This document shows positions 1-6,749 of a stretch of DNA of 10,519 bases, piece by piece; within the stretch, counting starts at the first letter, position 1; every line of letters starts with the position of its first letter. Under the pieces are notes generated by a model. The model made no database searches. It was not told the origin of the DNA and was given only the letters and a program-made list of their open reading frames with translations. The stretch lies in assembly GCA_016210375.1 (NCBI GenBank), contig JACQUH010000175.1, positions 1-10,519 on the forward strand. Reading direction: 5' to 3'. Source of the DNA: Chloroflexota bacterium. GTDB taxonomy: Bacteria > Chloroflexota > Dehalococcoidia > Lucifugimonadales > JACPCL1. Position numbers and translations under genes: made by a program.

Positions 1-80
1 AACTAATCTCCTCCCCCTTCCCGTGCGCGAAGAGCTTGTCCTTGAGCGAAGCGAAGGAGGGAGCCAGAGGGGGTTAGGTT
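1..80. repeat. Degenerate GC-rich intergenic hairpin element
   Basis: The C-rich left arm (1-17, AACTAATCTCCTCCCCC) faces a G-rich right arm (66-80, AGAGGGGGTTAGGTT) that is its imperfect reverse complement. Between them lies a second small palindrome-like core around CCTTGAGCGAAGCGAAGG. The right arm resembles the right part of the element at 6674-6743: both show a G run, then CA or CAGA, then GGGG, then a TNAGGT-like end. This suggests two diverged copies of one family of intergenic elements, or two terminator-like structures. The left end is cut by the window edge. Confidence 0.35.
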
Positions 81-280
81 ATCTAATCAATGGCCTTAAG
101 GAGGCGGCGTCAAGCCCTTGCCTTTAGGCTGGGGTGAAATTGGCCAATACGCCATGGGCCCTTCGCGAGAAGCCATAGTGCTATCCGCCATCATGAGCAA
201 TTCCGTGCGAAGTGGTAAGATGGGTGGGCGTTCCTGGCCATCACTCAGGGAAGCCTCTCTGGCTACGACCTCCGTCCATG

Positions 281-298
281 GGGCCAGGGCCCTGGCCC
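281..298. other. Perfect 18-bp palindrome
   Basis: GGGCCAGGGCCCTGGCCC is identical to its own reverse complement over all 18 bases. It lies about 60 bases before the start of the gene at 359. It has no loop, so it fits a dimeric DNA-binding site or a cruciform better than a transcription terminator. No T tract follows. Function is not shown by the sequence. Confidence 0.5.
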
Positions 299-358
299 AC
301 CAACGGCCATCGCCACCAGCCTCCCCATACACAAGCCAAGACCACGAAGGAAAGCGCA

Positions 359-670
359 ATGGGCGACTACTACTTTGAGCGGGAATGCCGCACCCCCTAC
401 TCCGAGGCGTACAACATCGTGGAGAACGACGCCCCAGTTGGGCGGCTGGACCTGCACTTTACCCCCGACCTGGTCCACGCCACCTTGTGCGTGAACGAGA
501 GCCTGACCCGGGAGATGATTGAAGAGGTAATTGAGGCCATTGACGACAACCTCCTGGACGCTGTTGGTATTTCCCAGGAGGAGTTTATTGTCCACGTGTT
601 CCAAGGAAGGGACGCCGGCCTTTACAGCAACGACAGCTTTGAGGAGGGGGAGAAAGAGGAGAGCACGTAG
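359..670 (+). CDS. Small conserved acidic protein of unknown function
   Basis: This encodes 103 residues. The ATG at 359 is chosen over the upstream in-frame ATG at 212 because GAAGGA at 346-351 sits 7 bases before it and the first 49 residues of the longer version look like translated intergenic DNA. The protein starts MGDYYFERECRTPYSEAY and has an alternating pattern (GRLDLHF, VHATLCV) suggesting two or three beta strands. A helix rich in E, I and D follows (residues about 51-66), then a second strand (EEFIVHVFQGRD), and an acidic tail ending EEGEKEEST. There is no signal peptide or membrane segment. From memory, proteins of this layout occur as conserved hypotheticals in Chloroflexota; I know no assigned role. 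It precedes the DUF2277 gene by 25 bases, so the two are probably co-transcribed. Confidence 0.75.
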   Translation: MGDYYFERECRTPYSEAYNIVENDAPVGRLDLHFTPDLVHATLCVNESLTREMIEEVIEAIDDNLLDAVGISQEEFIVHVFQGRDAGLYSNDSFEEGEKEEST

Positions 671-695
671 AGGACGCGTCCAAAGGAGGCTGCCA

Positions 696-902
696 ATGTG
701 CCGGAGCATCAAGGTCCTGCGGTACTCCACGACAGCGCCCGCGGAAGAAGATGTCCGCGCCGCGGCGCTCCAGTTCGTCCGCAAAGTGTCCGGGTACCGG
801 GCGCCATCCAGGGCCCACGCCGGCGCCTTCTCCACAGCAGTGGAGGAAGTGGCGCAGGCTACCCAAAAGCTGCTCAACGCCCTGCAAGCCTCCAGGGTCT
901 AG
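696..902 (+). CDS. DUF2277 family protein
   Basis: This encodes 68 residues beginning MCRSIKVLRYSTTAPAEEDV. The family hallmark is the MCR(N/S)IK start, then P-A-x-x-E-(E/D)-(I/V)-R-A-A-(S/A)-L-Q-(F/Y)-V-R-K-(V/L)-S-G, a P-S-(K/R)-A segment and an (A/N)-x-A-V-(D/E)-E-(V/I)-A helix. All of these are present (residues 1-6, about 15-33, 37-40 and 48-53). The start at 696 has an excellent ribosome binding site, AAAGGAGG at 682-689, six bases away; an upstream in-frame ATG at 531 lies inside the preceding gene and is rejected. Family members are usually somewhat longer, often with a basic C-terminal tail, and here the protein ends just after the helix. The biochemical role of DUF2277 is unknown. 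The kinase gene begins 10 bases after its stop. Confidence 0.85.
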   Translation: MCRSIKVLRYSTTAPAEEDVRAAALQFVRKVSGYRAPSRAHAGAFSTAVEEVAQATQKLLNALQASRV

Positions 903-912
903 TCGCATTCCC

Positions 913-1536
913 ATGGCGACTTCCCAAGACCCTCCGTCCGTCATGGGTGGCGATGTCCAGCGCCTGCTGGAGGCCCTGCCCAGGCCGCTGCCTCTCCCTG
1001 TGGTGATCCCCGGGCTTGTTATCGTCAGCGGCCTTCCGGGCACAGGGAAGTCCCACTTCGCCTGGCGGCTTGCTCAGAGAGCGCCCCTGGCCGTGGTGGA
1101 GAGCGATGCAATGCGCCGCGCCCTGGTGGCGTCGCCGACCTATTCCGCGGAAGAGAGCGTCCGCCTCTTTTCAGCCATCCACCAGCTTATTGAAGTGCTC
1201 CTCACGGAAGGCATCCCCGTTCTCCTGGACGCCACCACCCTCCTGGAGGCCCACCGGGAGCCGCTGTACCAGATAGCCCAGCGACGCAGGGCCTGGATCA
1301 TACTGGCGGTCATGGTGGCGCCGCCTCCTGTCGTGCACCGCCGCCTGAACACCAGGCACAACGCCCGGAACCGGCAGGACAGCTCCGAGGCAGACTGGGA
1401 TGTCTACGAGCGTATGCGTTTCTCCCAGGAGCCCATCAGCCGGCCCCACTACCGCGTGGACACCACGCGCGACATCGGCCCCGCGCTGGACAGGGTGGTG
1501 CGGGAGGTCCAGCAGAACATCCAGAAGGCGGTGTGA
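913..1536 (+). CDS. P-loop kinase, AAA_33 / zeta-toxin-like
   Basis: This encodes 207 residues. The Walker A loop GLPGTGKS is at residues 40-47, directly after a hydrophobic strand (GLVIVS). An E-S-D motif at 63-65 fits the substrate-binding acidic position of polynucleotide-kinase-like enzymes. A second strand ending VLLDAT (D106) is the Walker B position. The arginine-rich run HRRLNTRHNARNR (142-154) fits the lid region. This layout matches predicted kinases of the AAA_33 group (COG0645/COG4639), which transfer phosphate from ATP to a nucleic-acid end or small molecule; the substrate cannot be told from sequence. The start at 913 is uncertain: neither it nor the in-frame ATG at 943 has a clear ribosome binding site, but 943 also keeps all motifs. 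Longer upstream starts overlap the DUF2277 gene. The gene is probably co-transcribed with the two genes before it. Confidence 0.8.
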   Translation: MATSQDPPSVMGGDVQRLLEALPRPLPLPVVIPGLVIVSGLPGTGKSHFAWRLAQRAPLAVVESDAMRRALVASPTYSAEESVRLFSAIHQLIEVLLTEGIPVLLDATTLLEAHREPLYQIAQRRRAWIILAVMVAPPPVVHRRLNTRHNARNRQDSSEADWDVYERMRFSQEPISRPHYRVDTTRDIGPALDRVVREVQQNIQKAV

Positions 1537-1545
1537 CCCCTGCGC

Positions 1546-1574
1546 TTGCTACCCCTCAGCCGTTCCAGTAAACT
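1546..1574 (+). promoter_or_regulatory. Candidate sigma70-type promoter for pepP-efp
   Basis: TTGCTA at 1546-1551 and TAAACT at 1569-1574 are separated by 17 bases, the preferred spacing, and each matches its consensus hexamer at four of six positions. They lie in the only sizeable gap between the kinase stop (1536) and the peptidase start (1607). Transcription would begin near 1581, leaving a leader of about 26 bases that contains AAGGAG at 1593-1598. Confidence 0.45.
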
Positions 1575-1606
1575 CCCTTGCATACGCCCATGAAGGAGCC
1601 TCACTC

Positions 1607-2695
1607 ATGTCCAACCGCCTGGCAGCAATCCGCGATGTGATCAGCGAGAAGAAGCTGGACGCCCTCCTGGTCTCCAGCGCGGACAACCGCCGCTATCTTT
1701 CCGGCTTCACCGGCTCCGCCGGCTACCTCTTCATCACCTCACAGGAGGCTGTCCTGGCCACCGACTTCCGCTACATTGAGCAGGCGGGGCAGCAGGCCCC
1801 GGCCTTTCGCGTCGTGCGCATCGCCAGCAGCCTGGACTGGTTCACCCAGCTCCTGGGCGAGACGAAGGCAAAGAGCGTAGGCTTTGAGAGCGACCACATG
1901 ACGGTGTCCTCCCACCAGCGCCTCAGCCAGAAGCTCCAGGAGACGCCCGTGGACGGAAATACCGTGGCCCTGTCGCCCCTGACCGGCCTCACCGACGAGA
2001 TACGCACCTTCAAGGACGCCGAGGAGCTGAAGCTCCTCCAGCGCGCCATAGACATCTCCGACGCTGCCATGAACGCTGTGTCGCCCACGGTCCAGCCCGG
2101 CGTCTCCGAGGCAGAGGTGGCCTGGCGGCTGGAGAAGGCCATGCGGGAGATGGGCGCCGAAGGCTCCTCCTTTGATACCATTGTCGGCTCCGGCCCCAAC
2201 GGCGCTCTCCCCCACCACCGCGCTGGCGAGCGTCTTATCCAGGCAGGCGAGCCCATCGTGATAGACATGGGCGCCAAGTACGAGGGGTACTGTAGCGACC
2301 TCACCCGCACCATCTTCATTGGCGAGCCGGACGAGACCTTCCGCAAGGTCTACGACATCGTGCTGGGCGCTCAGCTCACCGCCATCCACCTGGTGAAGCC
2401 GGGCATGAGCGGCACCGACGCCGACGCCCTGGCCCGCAAGGTGATTGATGAGGCCGGCTACGGCGAGAGCTTCGGCCACAGCCTGGGCCACGGCGTGGGC
2501 CTCGCCATCCACGAGTACCCGGGCGTCGGCCCCAACAGCCCAGGCATCCTGAAAGAGGGCATGGTCTTCACCATTGAGCCGGGCATCTACATCTCCGGCT
2601 GGGGAGGCGTCCGCATTGAGGACGTCGTCCTCCTGGGGGCAAAGGGTGCTACACTCTTGAGCAAAGCCAACAAGATCGGTCGGGGGGGAGCATAG
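1607..2695 (+). CDS. pepP: Xaa-Pro aminopeptidase / M24B metallopeptidase
   Basis: This encodes 362 residues, a usual length for cytosolic M24B enzymes, which cut the bond before proline at the N-terminus of peptides (or Xaa-Pro dipeptides, if it is a prolidase). Residues 1-130 form the creatinase-like N-terminal domain (SSADNRRYLSGFTGSAGYL). Residues about 138-358 are the pita-bread catalytic domain. The dinuclear metal ligands are all visible: D220 (IVIDMG), D231 (CSDLTRT), H295 (in HSLGHGVGLAIHE, 291-303, which fits the family signature), E324 (TIEPGIY) and E338 (RIEDVV). The start at 1607 follows AAGGAG (1593-1598) by 8 bases; longer starts run back through the kinase gene. The efp gene begins 4 bases after the stop, a common pairing in bacteria. 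Aminopeptidase and prolidase activities cannot be told apart with confidence, so the symbol is tentative. Confidence 0.92.
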   Translation: MSNRLAAIRDVISEKKLDALLVSSADNRRYLSGFTGSAGYLFITSQEAVLATDFRYIEQAGQQAPAFRVVRIASSLDWFTQLLGETKAKSVGFESDHMTVSSHQRLSQKLQETPVDGNTVALSPLTGLTDEIRTFKDAEELKLLQRAIDISDAAMNAVSPTVQPGVSEAEVAWRLEKAMREMGAEGSSFDTIVGSGPNGALPHHRAGERLIQAGEPIVIDMGAKYEGYCSDLTRTIFIGEPDETFRKVYDIVLGAQLTAIHLVKPGMSGTDADALARKVIDEAGYGESFGHSLGHGVGLAIHEYPGVGPNSPGILKEGMVFTIEPGIYISGWGGVRIEDVVLLGAKGATLLSKANKIGRGGA

Positions 2696-2699
2696 ACGT

Positions 2700-3266
2700 A
2701 TGGTCATTGGAGTCGGAGACCTCAGAAAAGGCGTCACCATTGAGCTGGACGGCGAGCCGTGCCAGGTGGTGGAGTTCAGCAGCCAGAAGATGCAGCAGCG
2801 CGCCCCGGTGGTCCGCCTCCGCCTGAAGGAGCTGCGCACAGGCCGCACGATAGACAAGTCCTACAGCGGGTACAGCGTGTCGTTGCCCCTGGCCCCCGTG
2901 GAGACTCGCCCCGCCCAGTACCTGTACAACGACGGCGACCTGTACTACTTCATGGAGTCGGCCACCTTTGAGCAGTACTCCCTGAACAGGGAGCAGATGG
3001 GCAGAGCCATGGACTTCATCAAGGAGCAGATGGAGGTCCAGGTGATGTTCTACAAGGACAACCCCATCTCCCTGGAGCTGCCCACCTTCACCGAGCTCAG
3101 GGTGGTGGACACACCGCCATCCACCCGCGGCAACACCGCCCAGGGCTCCACCAAGCCCGCCAGGCTGGACACCGGCCTGGTCGTCAACGTCCCCTTCTTC
3201 GTCAACAACGGCGACACCGTCCGCGTGGACACCCGCTCCGGCGAGTACCTGGAACGCGTGACGTAG
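2700..3266 (+). CDS. efp: Elongation factor P
   Basis: This encodes 188 residues, the normal size. EF-P binds ribosomes stalled at proline runs and speeds peptide bond formation. The KOW-like N-domain (1-about 62), the central OB domain (about 66-128, with QYLYNDGDLYYFMES) and the C-terminal OB domain (about 130-188) are in order. The C-terminal signature KPARLDTGLVVNVPFFVNNG and the ending GEYLERV are typical. The odd part is the tip loop: the usual K-P-G-K-G is here K30-M31-Q32-Q33-R34. Aligned on the following V-R-L-R-L-K strand, the tip residue that is normally a modified lysine or arginine is glutamine 33. The ATG at 2700 follows a G-rich GGAG site (2687-2690) by 9 bases and lies 4 bases after the pepP stop, so the two are one operon. 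Confidence 0.96.
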   Translation: MVIGVGDLRKGVTIELDGEPCQVVEFSSQKMQQRAPVVRLRLKELRTGRTIDKSYSGYSVSLPLAPVETRPAQYLYNDGDLYYFMESATFEQYSLNREQMGRAMDFIKEQMEVQVMFYKDNPISLELPTFTELRVVDTPPSTRGNTAQGSTKPARLDTGLVVNVPFFVNNGDTVRVDTRSGEYLERVT

Positions 3267-3308
3267 GGGACAGGCCAACCTGCCGCCAAGTGCCACGCTG
3301 GGGCAATA

Positions 3309-3620
3309 ATGAATCCGATAGTCAAAGAACAGCAGGCGGCCCTATCCAGCCTTTGCCAGCAGCGGCGCGTCCTCTGGCTTGCCCTGTTCGGTTCTGCGGC
3401 TGCGGGCCGTTTCAACCCCCTGCGCAGCGACCTGGACTTCCTCGTGGAGTTCGCGCCCATGTCTCCCAGGGAGCACGCCGACTGCTACTTCGGCTTGCTG
3501 GAAGACCTGCAGCGCCTCTTCCAGCGCTCCATTGATCTGGTGGAACCTAGCTCTATCCAGAACCCCTACTTCCGGCAAGCCGTAGAAGACACCCAGTTGG
3601 TGCTCTATGAGGCCGCCTGA
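3309..3620 (+). CDS. mntA: MntA-type nucleotidyltransferase antitoxin
   Basis: This encodes 103 residues with a minimal nucleotidyltransferase fold. The strand LALFGSA leads into G28-S29, then G33, then S40-D41-L42-D43, the GSx(10-11)DxD signature that binds ATP and metal. D77 (in IDLVE) fits the third catalytic aspartate. In MntA-HepT type VII toxin-antitoxin pairs, MntA neutralises the HepT ribonuclease by AMPylating a tyrosine in its RxxxxHxY motif. Here the gene overlaps by 14 bases the start of a hepT gene, confirming the pairing, but that partner is truncated, so MntA may be orphaned. The ribosome binding site is weak (CTGGGG a few bases upstream). It follows efp by 42 bases with no visible terminator and could be read from the same transcript. 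Confidence 0.85.
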   Translation: MNPIVKEQQAALSSLCQQRRVLWLALFGSAAAGRFNPLRSDLDFLVEFAPMSPREHADCYFGLLEDLQRLFQRSIDLVEPSSIQNPYFRQAVEDTQLVLYEAA

Positions 3621-3762
3621 GGTCCTGAAGTATTTGTTTGACATCGCCCAGGCCTGTGACCTGCTTACCCAGTTCACAGCAGGCAAGACCCTGGCGATGT
3701 ACACGAGCGATCCCATGCTGCGTTCCGCCCGCCGTATGATTGCCCCACGCCATGCTAGCTGA
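3607..3762 (+). pseudogene. hepT: Truncated HepT toxin remnant
   Basis: Starting with an ATG inside the end of mntA, this reads 51 residues beginning MRPPEVLKYLFDIAQACDLL, then TQFTAGKTLAMYTSDPMLRSA, then a short unrelated tail RRMIAPRHAS and a stop. The first 40 or so residues match the start of HepT/DUF86 proteins (a long helix, then F-T-x-G-(K/R)-(S/T) and a D-x-x-x-x-x-A-V turn). HepT proteins are normally about 110-140 residues, and the missing part contains the I-G-E-A helix and the RxxxxHxY catalytic motif. I looked for those in the other two frames up to 3919 and did not find them. So this is a deletion or insertion-disrupted gene, not a simple frameshift. The break lies just before the low-GC helicase gene. 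Confidence 0.75.
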
Positions 3763-3796
3763 GGCACGGCGCAAGCATCATGGCCGCCATTGTGCC

Positions 3797-3824
3797 TTGC
3801 ATCGTAGCCGAACTTGTGCATAAT
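3797..3824 (+). promoter_or_regulatory. Candidate promoter of the helicase-nuclease gene
   Basis: TTGCAT (3797-3802) and CATAAT (3819-3824) are 16 bases apart. The -10 matches consensus at five of six positions, the -35 at only three. They lie in the 157-base gap between the broken hepT and the helicase start, about 95 bases before its ATG. Since the helicase gene differs in composition from the genes before it, a promoter of its own is expected. Confidence 0.35.
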
Positions 3825-3919
3825 GAAGGAAAGCGAATGCCGTACTCAGCACTACAGACCTTCCCAACCATATGCCCTGTATAGCTGCGTGCTATCGGTC
3901 GTTCCAACGGTGGGATAAC

Positions 3920-6658
3920 ATGACAATAACAGTGGAAATGCAGGACAAGATCCTCAACAGCCCACCATCACTCACGGGACCTCAAAGGGACGTAGTTCTG
4001 TCCGATGCCAGGTATCTCCGCATTATCGCTGCAGCCGGAGCAGGCAAGACAGAGACTATTACAAGGCATATCGTGTATTTGCTAGCTGGGGGGTGCCACT
4101 CTAAATCCATTGTTGCCTTTACCTTCACGGAGCTTGCTGCCCGGGAGATGAAAGAGCGGATTTATCGCAGGGTCGAAGTTATTTTGGGCGTGGAGGCGTC
4201 GAAGCAGATCGGGGAAATGTATATTGGCACAATTCATGCCTTCGCAGCCCGAATCTTGCAGGACAAGTTTGGCTATGGCAACTACGATGTCCTTGACGCC
4301 AATCAGGAAGTAGCATTCTTGATGCGACATGGTTGGAGCCTTGGCCTCGGCCCAGGAGCGAAGCTAGCTGTTGGGAAGAACTACTCCGAGAACTGTCAGA
4401 CGTTTCTTAAGACTGCTCATGTCGTTTATGACGAGCTGCTGGACTTGGCAAAGTTAGGAGTTGCCAACTCTGATTTTCTCACAGAGTTCCAGAAGTACGA
4501 GCAGTTGCTTGACCAGAACCGTCTACTGACCTTTGGGCGCATGATTAGACTCGCAGTGGAGAAGTTGCAAGCAAACAGAGACCCTTTGGCCGATTATCAA
4601 CACTTGATCGTGGACGAGTATCAGGACATCAACAGGGCTCAAGAGCAGCTTATCACTCTTGTCGCCGCAAGTGCGTCCTGCTATGTGGTAGGGGACCCGC
4701 GTCAGTGCATCTACCAATGGCGGGGGTCGGACCCCAGTTGCTTTGACACCTTCGCGACGCGTTTCGGCGCGCAGACCATTCCTCTCATGGAAAACAGAAG
4801 AAGCGTGCCGGCCATAGTGAATGTGGCAAACAACATTTCCGCCAACCTTGAGGAACCCGACTTGGGGCTTCCTATGGCCCCAGCGAGAGCCGAACCCGGT
4901 TCAGTCTTGTGGACTCGGCATGGGGACAACAGCGATGAAGCCGTGTGGATAGCAAAGCAGATTCGCTCGCTCGTGGACTGTGGCATATGTCAATATCAAG
5001 ACGTCGCGATTCTGCTCCGCAGCGTAAGCACGTCTGGCCCGGAACTTATCCAGGCGCTCAAGGCACAGAAGATTCCGTACCTCGTGGGAGGAAGAGTTGG
5101 ACTTTTCAACCGCGATGAGGCCCAGGCAGTTGGACGCATCTTCGCTTGGTGTGCCGACATGTGGTGGCAAGAAGACCCTTACAGGTGGGATTCTCGAATC
5201 CAGGACGCGCCGTTGCTGGCGTCGGCAGTGGGCCTGTGGCAGCCAGTCAAGGCGACAAAACAGATGGTGGAATCTCTGCGACTGTTTAAAGACAGGACCC
5301 GAAACGGGCAGTTTCACAATCTAACTGAGGCGTACCAAGCTCTGTTAATTACCTTGGGTTTCCTTCAACTGGAGCCTTCGAACCCTGAACACGCGGTCGT
5401 TATGGCCAATCTTGGCAGATTTAATACTCTGCTCACCGACTTTGAATCGGCTAAGCGGAGAGGTGGAGCAAAGCCAAATTGGGAACAGGACCTTAAAGAC
5501 CTAACCTGGTACATGAATACCTACGCCAACGGCGCCTATGAAGAACAGCCCGCTGACGATCTGCGGGGTCAGTCGGCCGTTCAGTTGATGACGGTTCACC
5601 AGGCGAAAGGCCTTCAATGGCCAGTGGTTTTCCTGCCCGCGCTGGTCAATCGCAGATTTCCTAGCGGCAAAGCGGGCCAGCCGCAATCGTGGCTGATACC
5701 CGACACCCTTTTCGATAGGGCACGTTATGAAGGAGGCGAGAATGAGGAACGAAAACTGTTCTACGTGGCGGTTACTAGGGCCAGAGATGGTCTGTGTTTG
5801 TCATCGTTCAACAGAATAAGGAACAGTGTTAGTCCGTCATCGTTCCTCCAAGAGACCAAGCTGGCATCCCAGGCCCACCCTGCCGAACCGTTCATCTTGC
5901 AAATCCAGCCAACAGGTCAGAACGATGAGGACATTGTCACTTATTCAGCCACCAAGATCATAGAATACCTTCGTTGCGCATATTTCTATCGCCTAAGGCA
6001 TCTGTGGGGGTATCAACCAGGGCTCGCTGAGTGGATAGGTTATGGAAAGTCCATCCATCACGTTCTTCGTGTGGTTTCTGAGCAGGCCATGGCAGGTCAA
6101 GACCCGCTAAGGGTCTTGTCCAGTGTCATCCAGGACTTTCATTTGCCCTTCGCTGACAAAGGGATCATCGCTATTGCTAAGAAAAACGCGGAATCATCTC
6201 TGGCATCTTATGTGCGGAACTACCTTGCTGATATCAAGGCCACTCAAGAGGTGGAGGCAAGACTTGAGTTCCAGCTCAGCAAACAGGCCACCGTAGAAGG
6301 CAGAGTGGACGTCATAATAGCTCCAAACGGCGAAAGAGAGTTGCGCGACTACAAGACTGCAAATGACCCTGAAGATAACCAGCGTACCAATGAAGAGGCA
6401 GCCTTTCAGCTTCATTTGTATGCACTTGGGCTTGGCGAGATAGGCCAGCCGGTGGCACGTGCTACCATTGCCCATGTGACCGAAAAAGACAAAGCTAAAC
6501 AGGTGGTGCCGGTCCCAATGAATCAGCAATCGTTGAAGAGGGCTAGGAACGAAGCCGAAATTGCCGTCAAGGGGATTCTGAGCGGAGTCTTTCCTGGGAA
6601 GCCGGCCGGTTTTTGTGAGGCTTGCGACTACAGGGCCATCTGCAGATTCCAGCCGTAA
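3920..6658 (+). CDS. UvrD-like helicase fused to Fe-S PD-(D/E)XK nuclease
   Basis: This encodes 912 residues. Helicase superfamily 1 motifs run in order: Q-motif region TGPQRDVV (19-26), Walker A AAAGAGKT (37-44), VDEYQD (231-236), GDPRQCIYQWRGS (258-270), ENRRS (291-295), QLMTVHQAKGLQWPVV (555-570) and YVAVTRARDGL (615-625). From about 675 a RecB/Cas4-like nuclease follows: H713 in a GYGKSIHH segment, D797 in GRVDVI, D810 and K812 in RDYKTA, Q830 and Y834 in FQLHLYALGL. C686, with C899, C902 and C908, gives the one-plus-three cysteine pattern of AddB and Cas4 iron-sulfur clusters. Expected role: ATP-driven unwinding coupled to cutting of DNA ends, in repair or against foreign DNA. The ATG at 3920 follows GGTGGGA by 4 bases; an upstream ATG at 3872 lacks a binding site. 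The gene is AT-richer than its neighbours, suggesting transfer. No partner subunit (AddA, AdnB) is adjacent. Confidence 0.9.
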   Translation: MTITVEMQDKILNSPPSLTGPQRDVVLSDARYLRIIAAAGAGKTETITRHIVYLLAGGCHSKSIVAFTFTELAAREMKERIYRRVEVILGVEASKQIGEMYIGTIHAFAARILQDKFGYGNYDVLDANQEVAFLMRHGWSLGLGPGAKLAVGKNYSENCQTFLKTAHVVYDELLDLAKLGVANSDFLTEFQKYEQLLDQNRLLTFGRMIRLAVEKLQANRDPLADYQHLIVDEYQDINRAQEQLITLVAASASCYVVGDPRQCIYQWRGSDPSCFDTFATRFGAQTIPLMENRRSVPAIVNVANNISANLEEPDLGLPMAPARAEPGSVLWTRHGDNSDEAVWIAKQIRSLVDCGICQYQDVAILLRSVSTSGPELIQALKAQKIPYLVGGRVGLFNRDEAQAVGRIFAWCADMWWQEDPYRWDSRIQDAPLLASAVGLWQPVKATKQMVESLRLFKDRTRNGQFHNLTEAYQALLITLGFLQLEPSNPEHAVVMANLGRFNTLLTDFESAKRRGGAKPNWEQDLKDLTWYMNTYANGAYEEQPADDLRGQSAVQLMTVHQAKGLQWPVVFLPALVNRRFPSGKAGQPQSWLIPDTLFDRARYEGGENEERKLFYVAVTRARDGLCLSSFNRIRNSVSPSSFLQETKLASQAHPAEPFILQIQPTGQNDEDIVTYSATKIIEYLRCAYFYRLRHLWGYQPGLAEWIGYGKSIHHVLRVVSEQAMAGQDPLRVLSSVIQDFHLPFADKGIIAIAKKNAESSLASYVRNYLADIKATQEVEARLEFQLSKQATVEGRVDVIIAPNGERELRDYKTANDPEDNQRTNEEAAFQLHLYALGLGEIGQPVARATIAHVTEKDKAKQVVPVPMNQQSLKRARNEAEIAVKGILSGVFPGKPAGFCEACDYRAICRFQP

Positions 6659-6673
6659 TTCTGGAAGGGAGCA

Positions 6674-6743
6674 GTTCCCCCCGCCCCCCTCGCCCTCTGG
6701 GAGAGGGGGACTACAGGGGCTGAGGTAAACCAGCCCCGGGAAC
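6674..6743. repeat. Hairpin-bearing intergenic element after the helicase
   Basis: GTTCCC at 6674-6679 pairs with GGGAAC at 6738-6743, enclosing an inner perfect stem CCCTCT-GGG-AGAGGG (6693-6707). An alternative inner pairing is CCCCCTC (6685-6691) with GAGGGGG (6703-6709). It starts 15 bases after the helicase stop, so it may act as a factor-dependent or structural terminator, but there is no T run on either side. Its right part resembles the element at 1-80. Confidence 0.45.
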
Positions 6744-6749
6744 AATCAA

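Larger units (their letters stand above)
1..358. other. Left intergenic stretch, no convincing gene
   Basis: Frames open for up to 86 or so codons exist here on both strands, but none has a good ribosome binding site and their translations (rich in R, P, S, W and G) resemble no family I know. I see no tRNA or riboswitch fold. What can be seen is a degenerate hairpin element at the left edge (1-80), a perfect 10-bp palindrome ATTGGCCAAT at 139-148, a perfect 18-bp palindrome at 281-298, and the ribosome binding site of the next gene (GAAGGA, 346-351). The stretch could hold the 5' leader of the small gene at 359, or the remains of a decayed gene. Confidence 0.5.

Noticed and set aside
96..378. 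Frames of about 86 codons on both strands in the left stretch
   Set aside because: No ribosome binding site, no family resemblance, and the plus frame overlaps the start of the better supported gene at 359.
1739..2857. A long minus-strand frame across pepP and the start of efp
   Set aside because: It is the mirror of strongly coding + strand DNA in a GC-rich genome, and its translation is low-complexity G, A, V and L with no known domain.
3267..3308. Possible terminator between efp and mntA (TGCC-ACGCTGG-GGCA at 3291-3305)
   Set aside because: The stem is only four pairs and no T tract follows.
3837..3884. A 15-codon frame after GAAGGAAAGCGA, the same 11 bases (GAAGGAAAGCG) that precede the gene at 359
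   Set aside because: The binding site is good but the peptide (MPYSALQTFPTICPV) is too short to support, and the shared 11-mer could be chance.
3823..3918. A 31-codon frame (MKESECRTQHYRPS...) ending one base before the helicase ATG
   Set aside because: Its ATG overlaps the candidate -10 element and has no ribosome binding site. The translation looks like noise; the tight end position may be chance.
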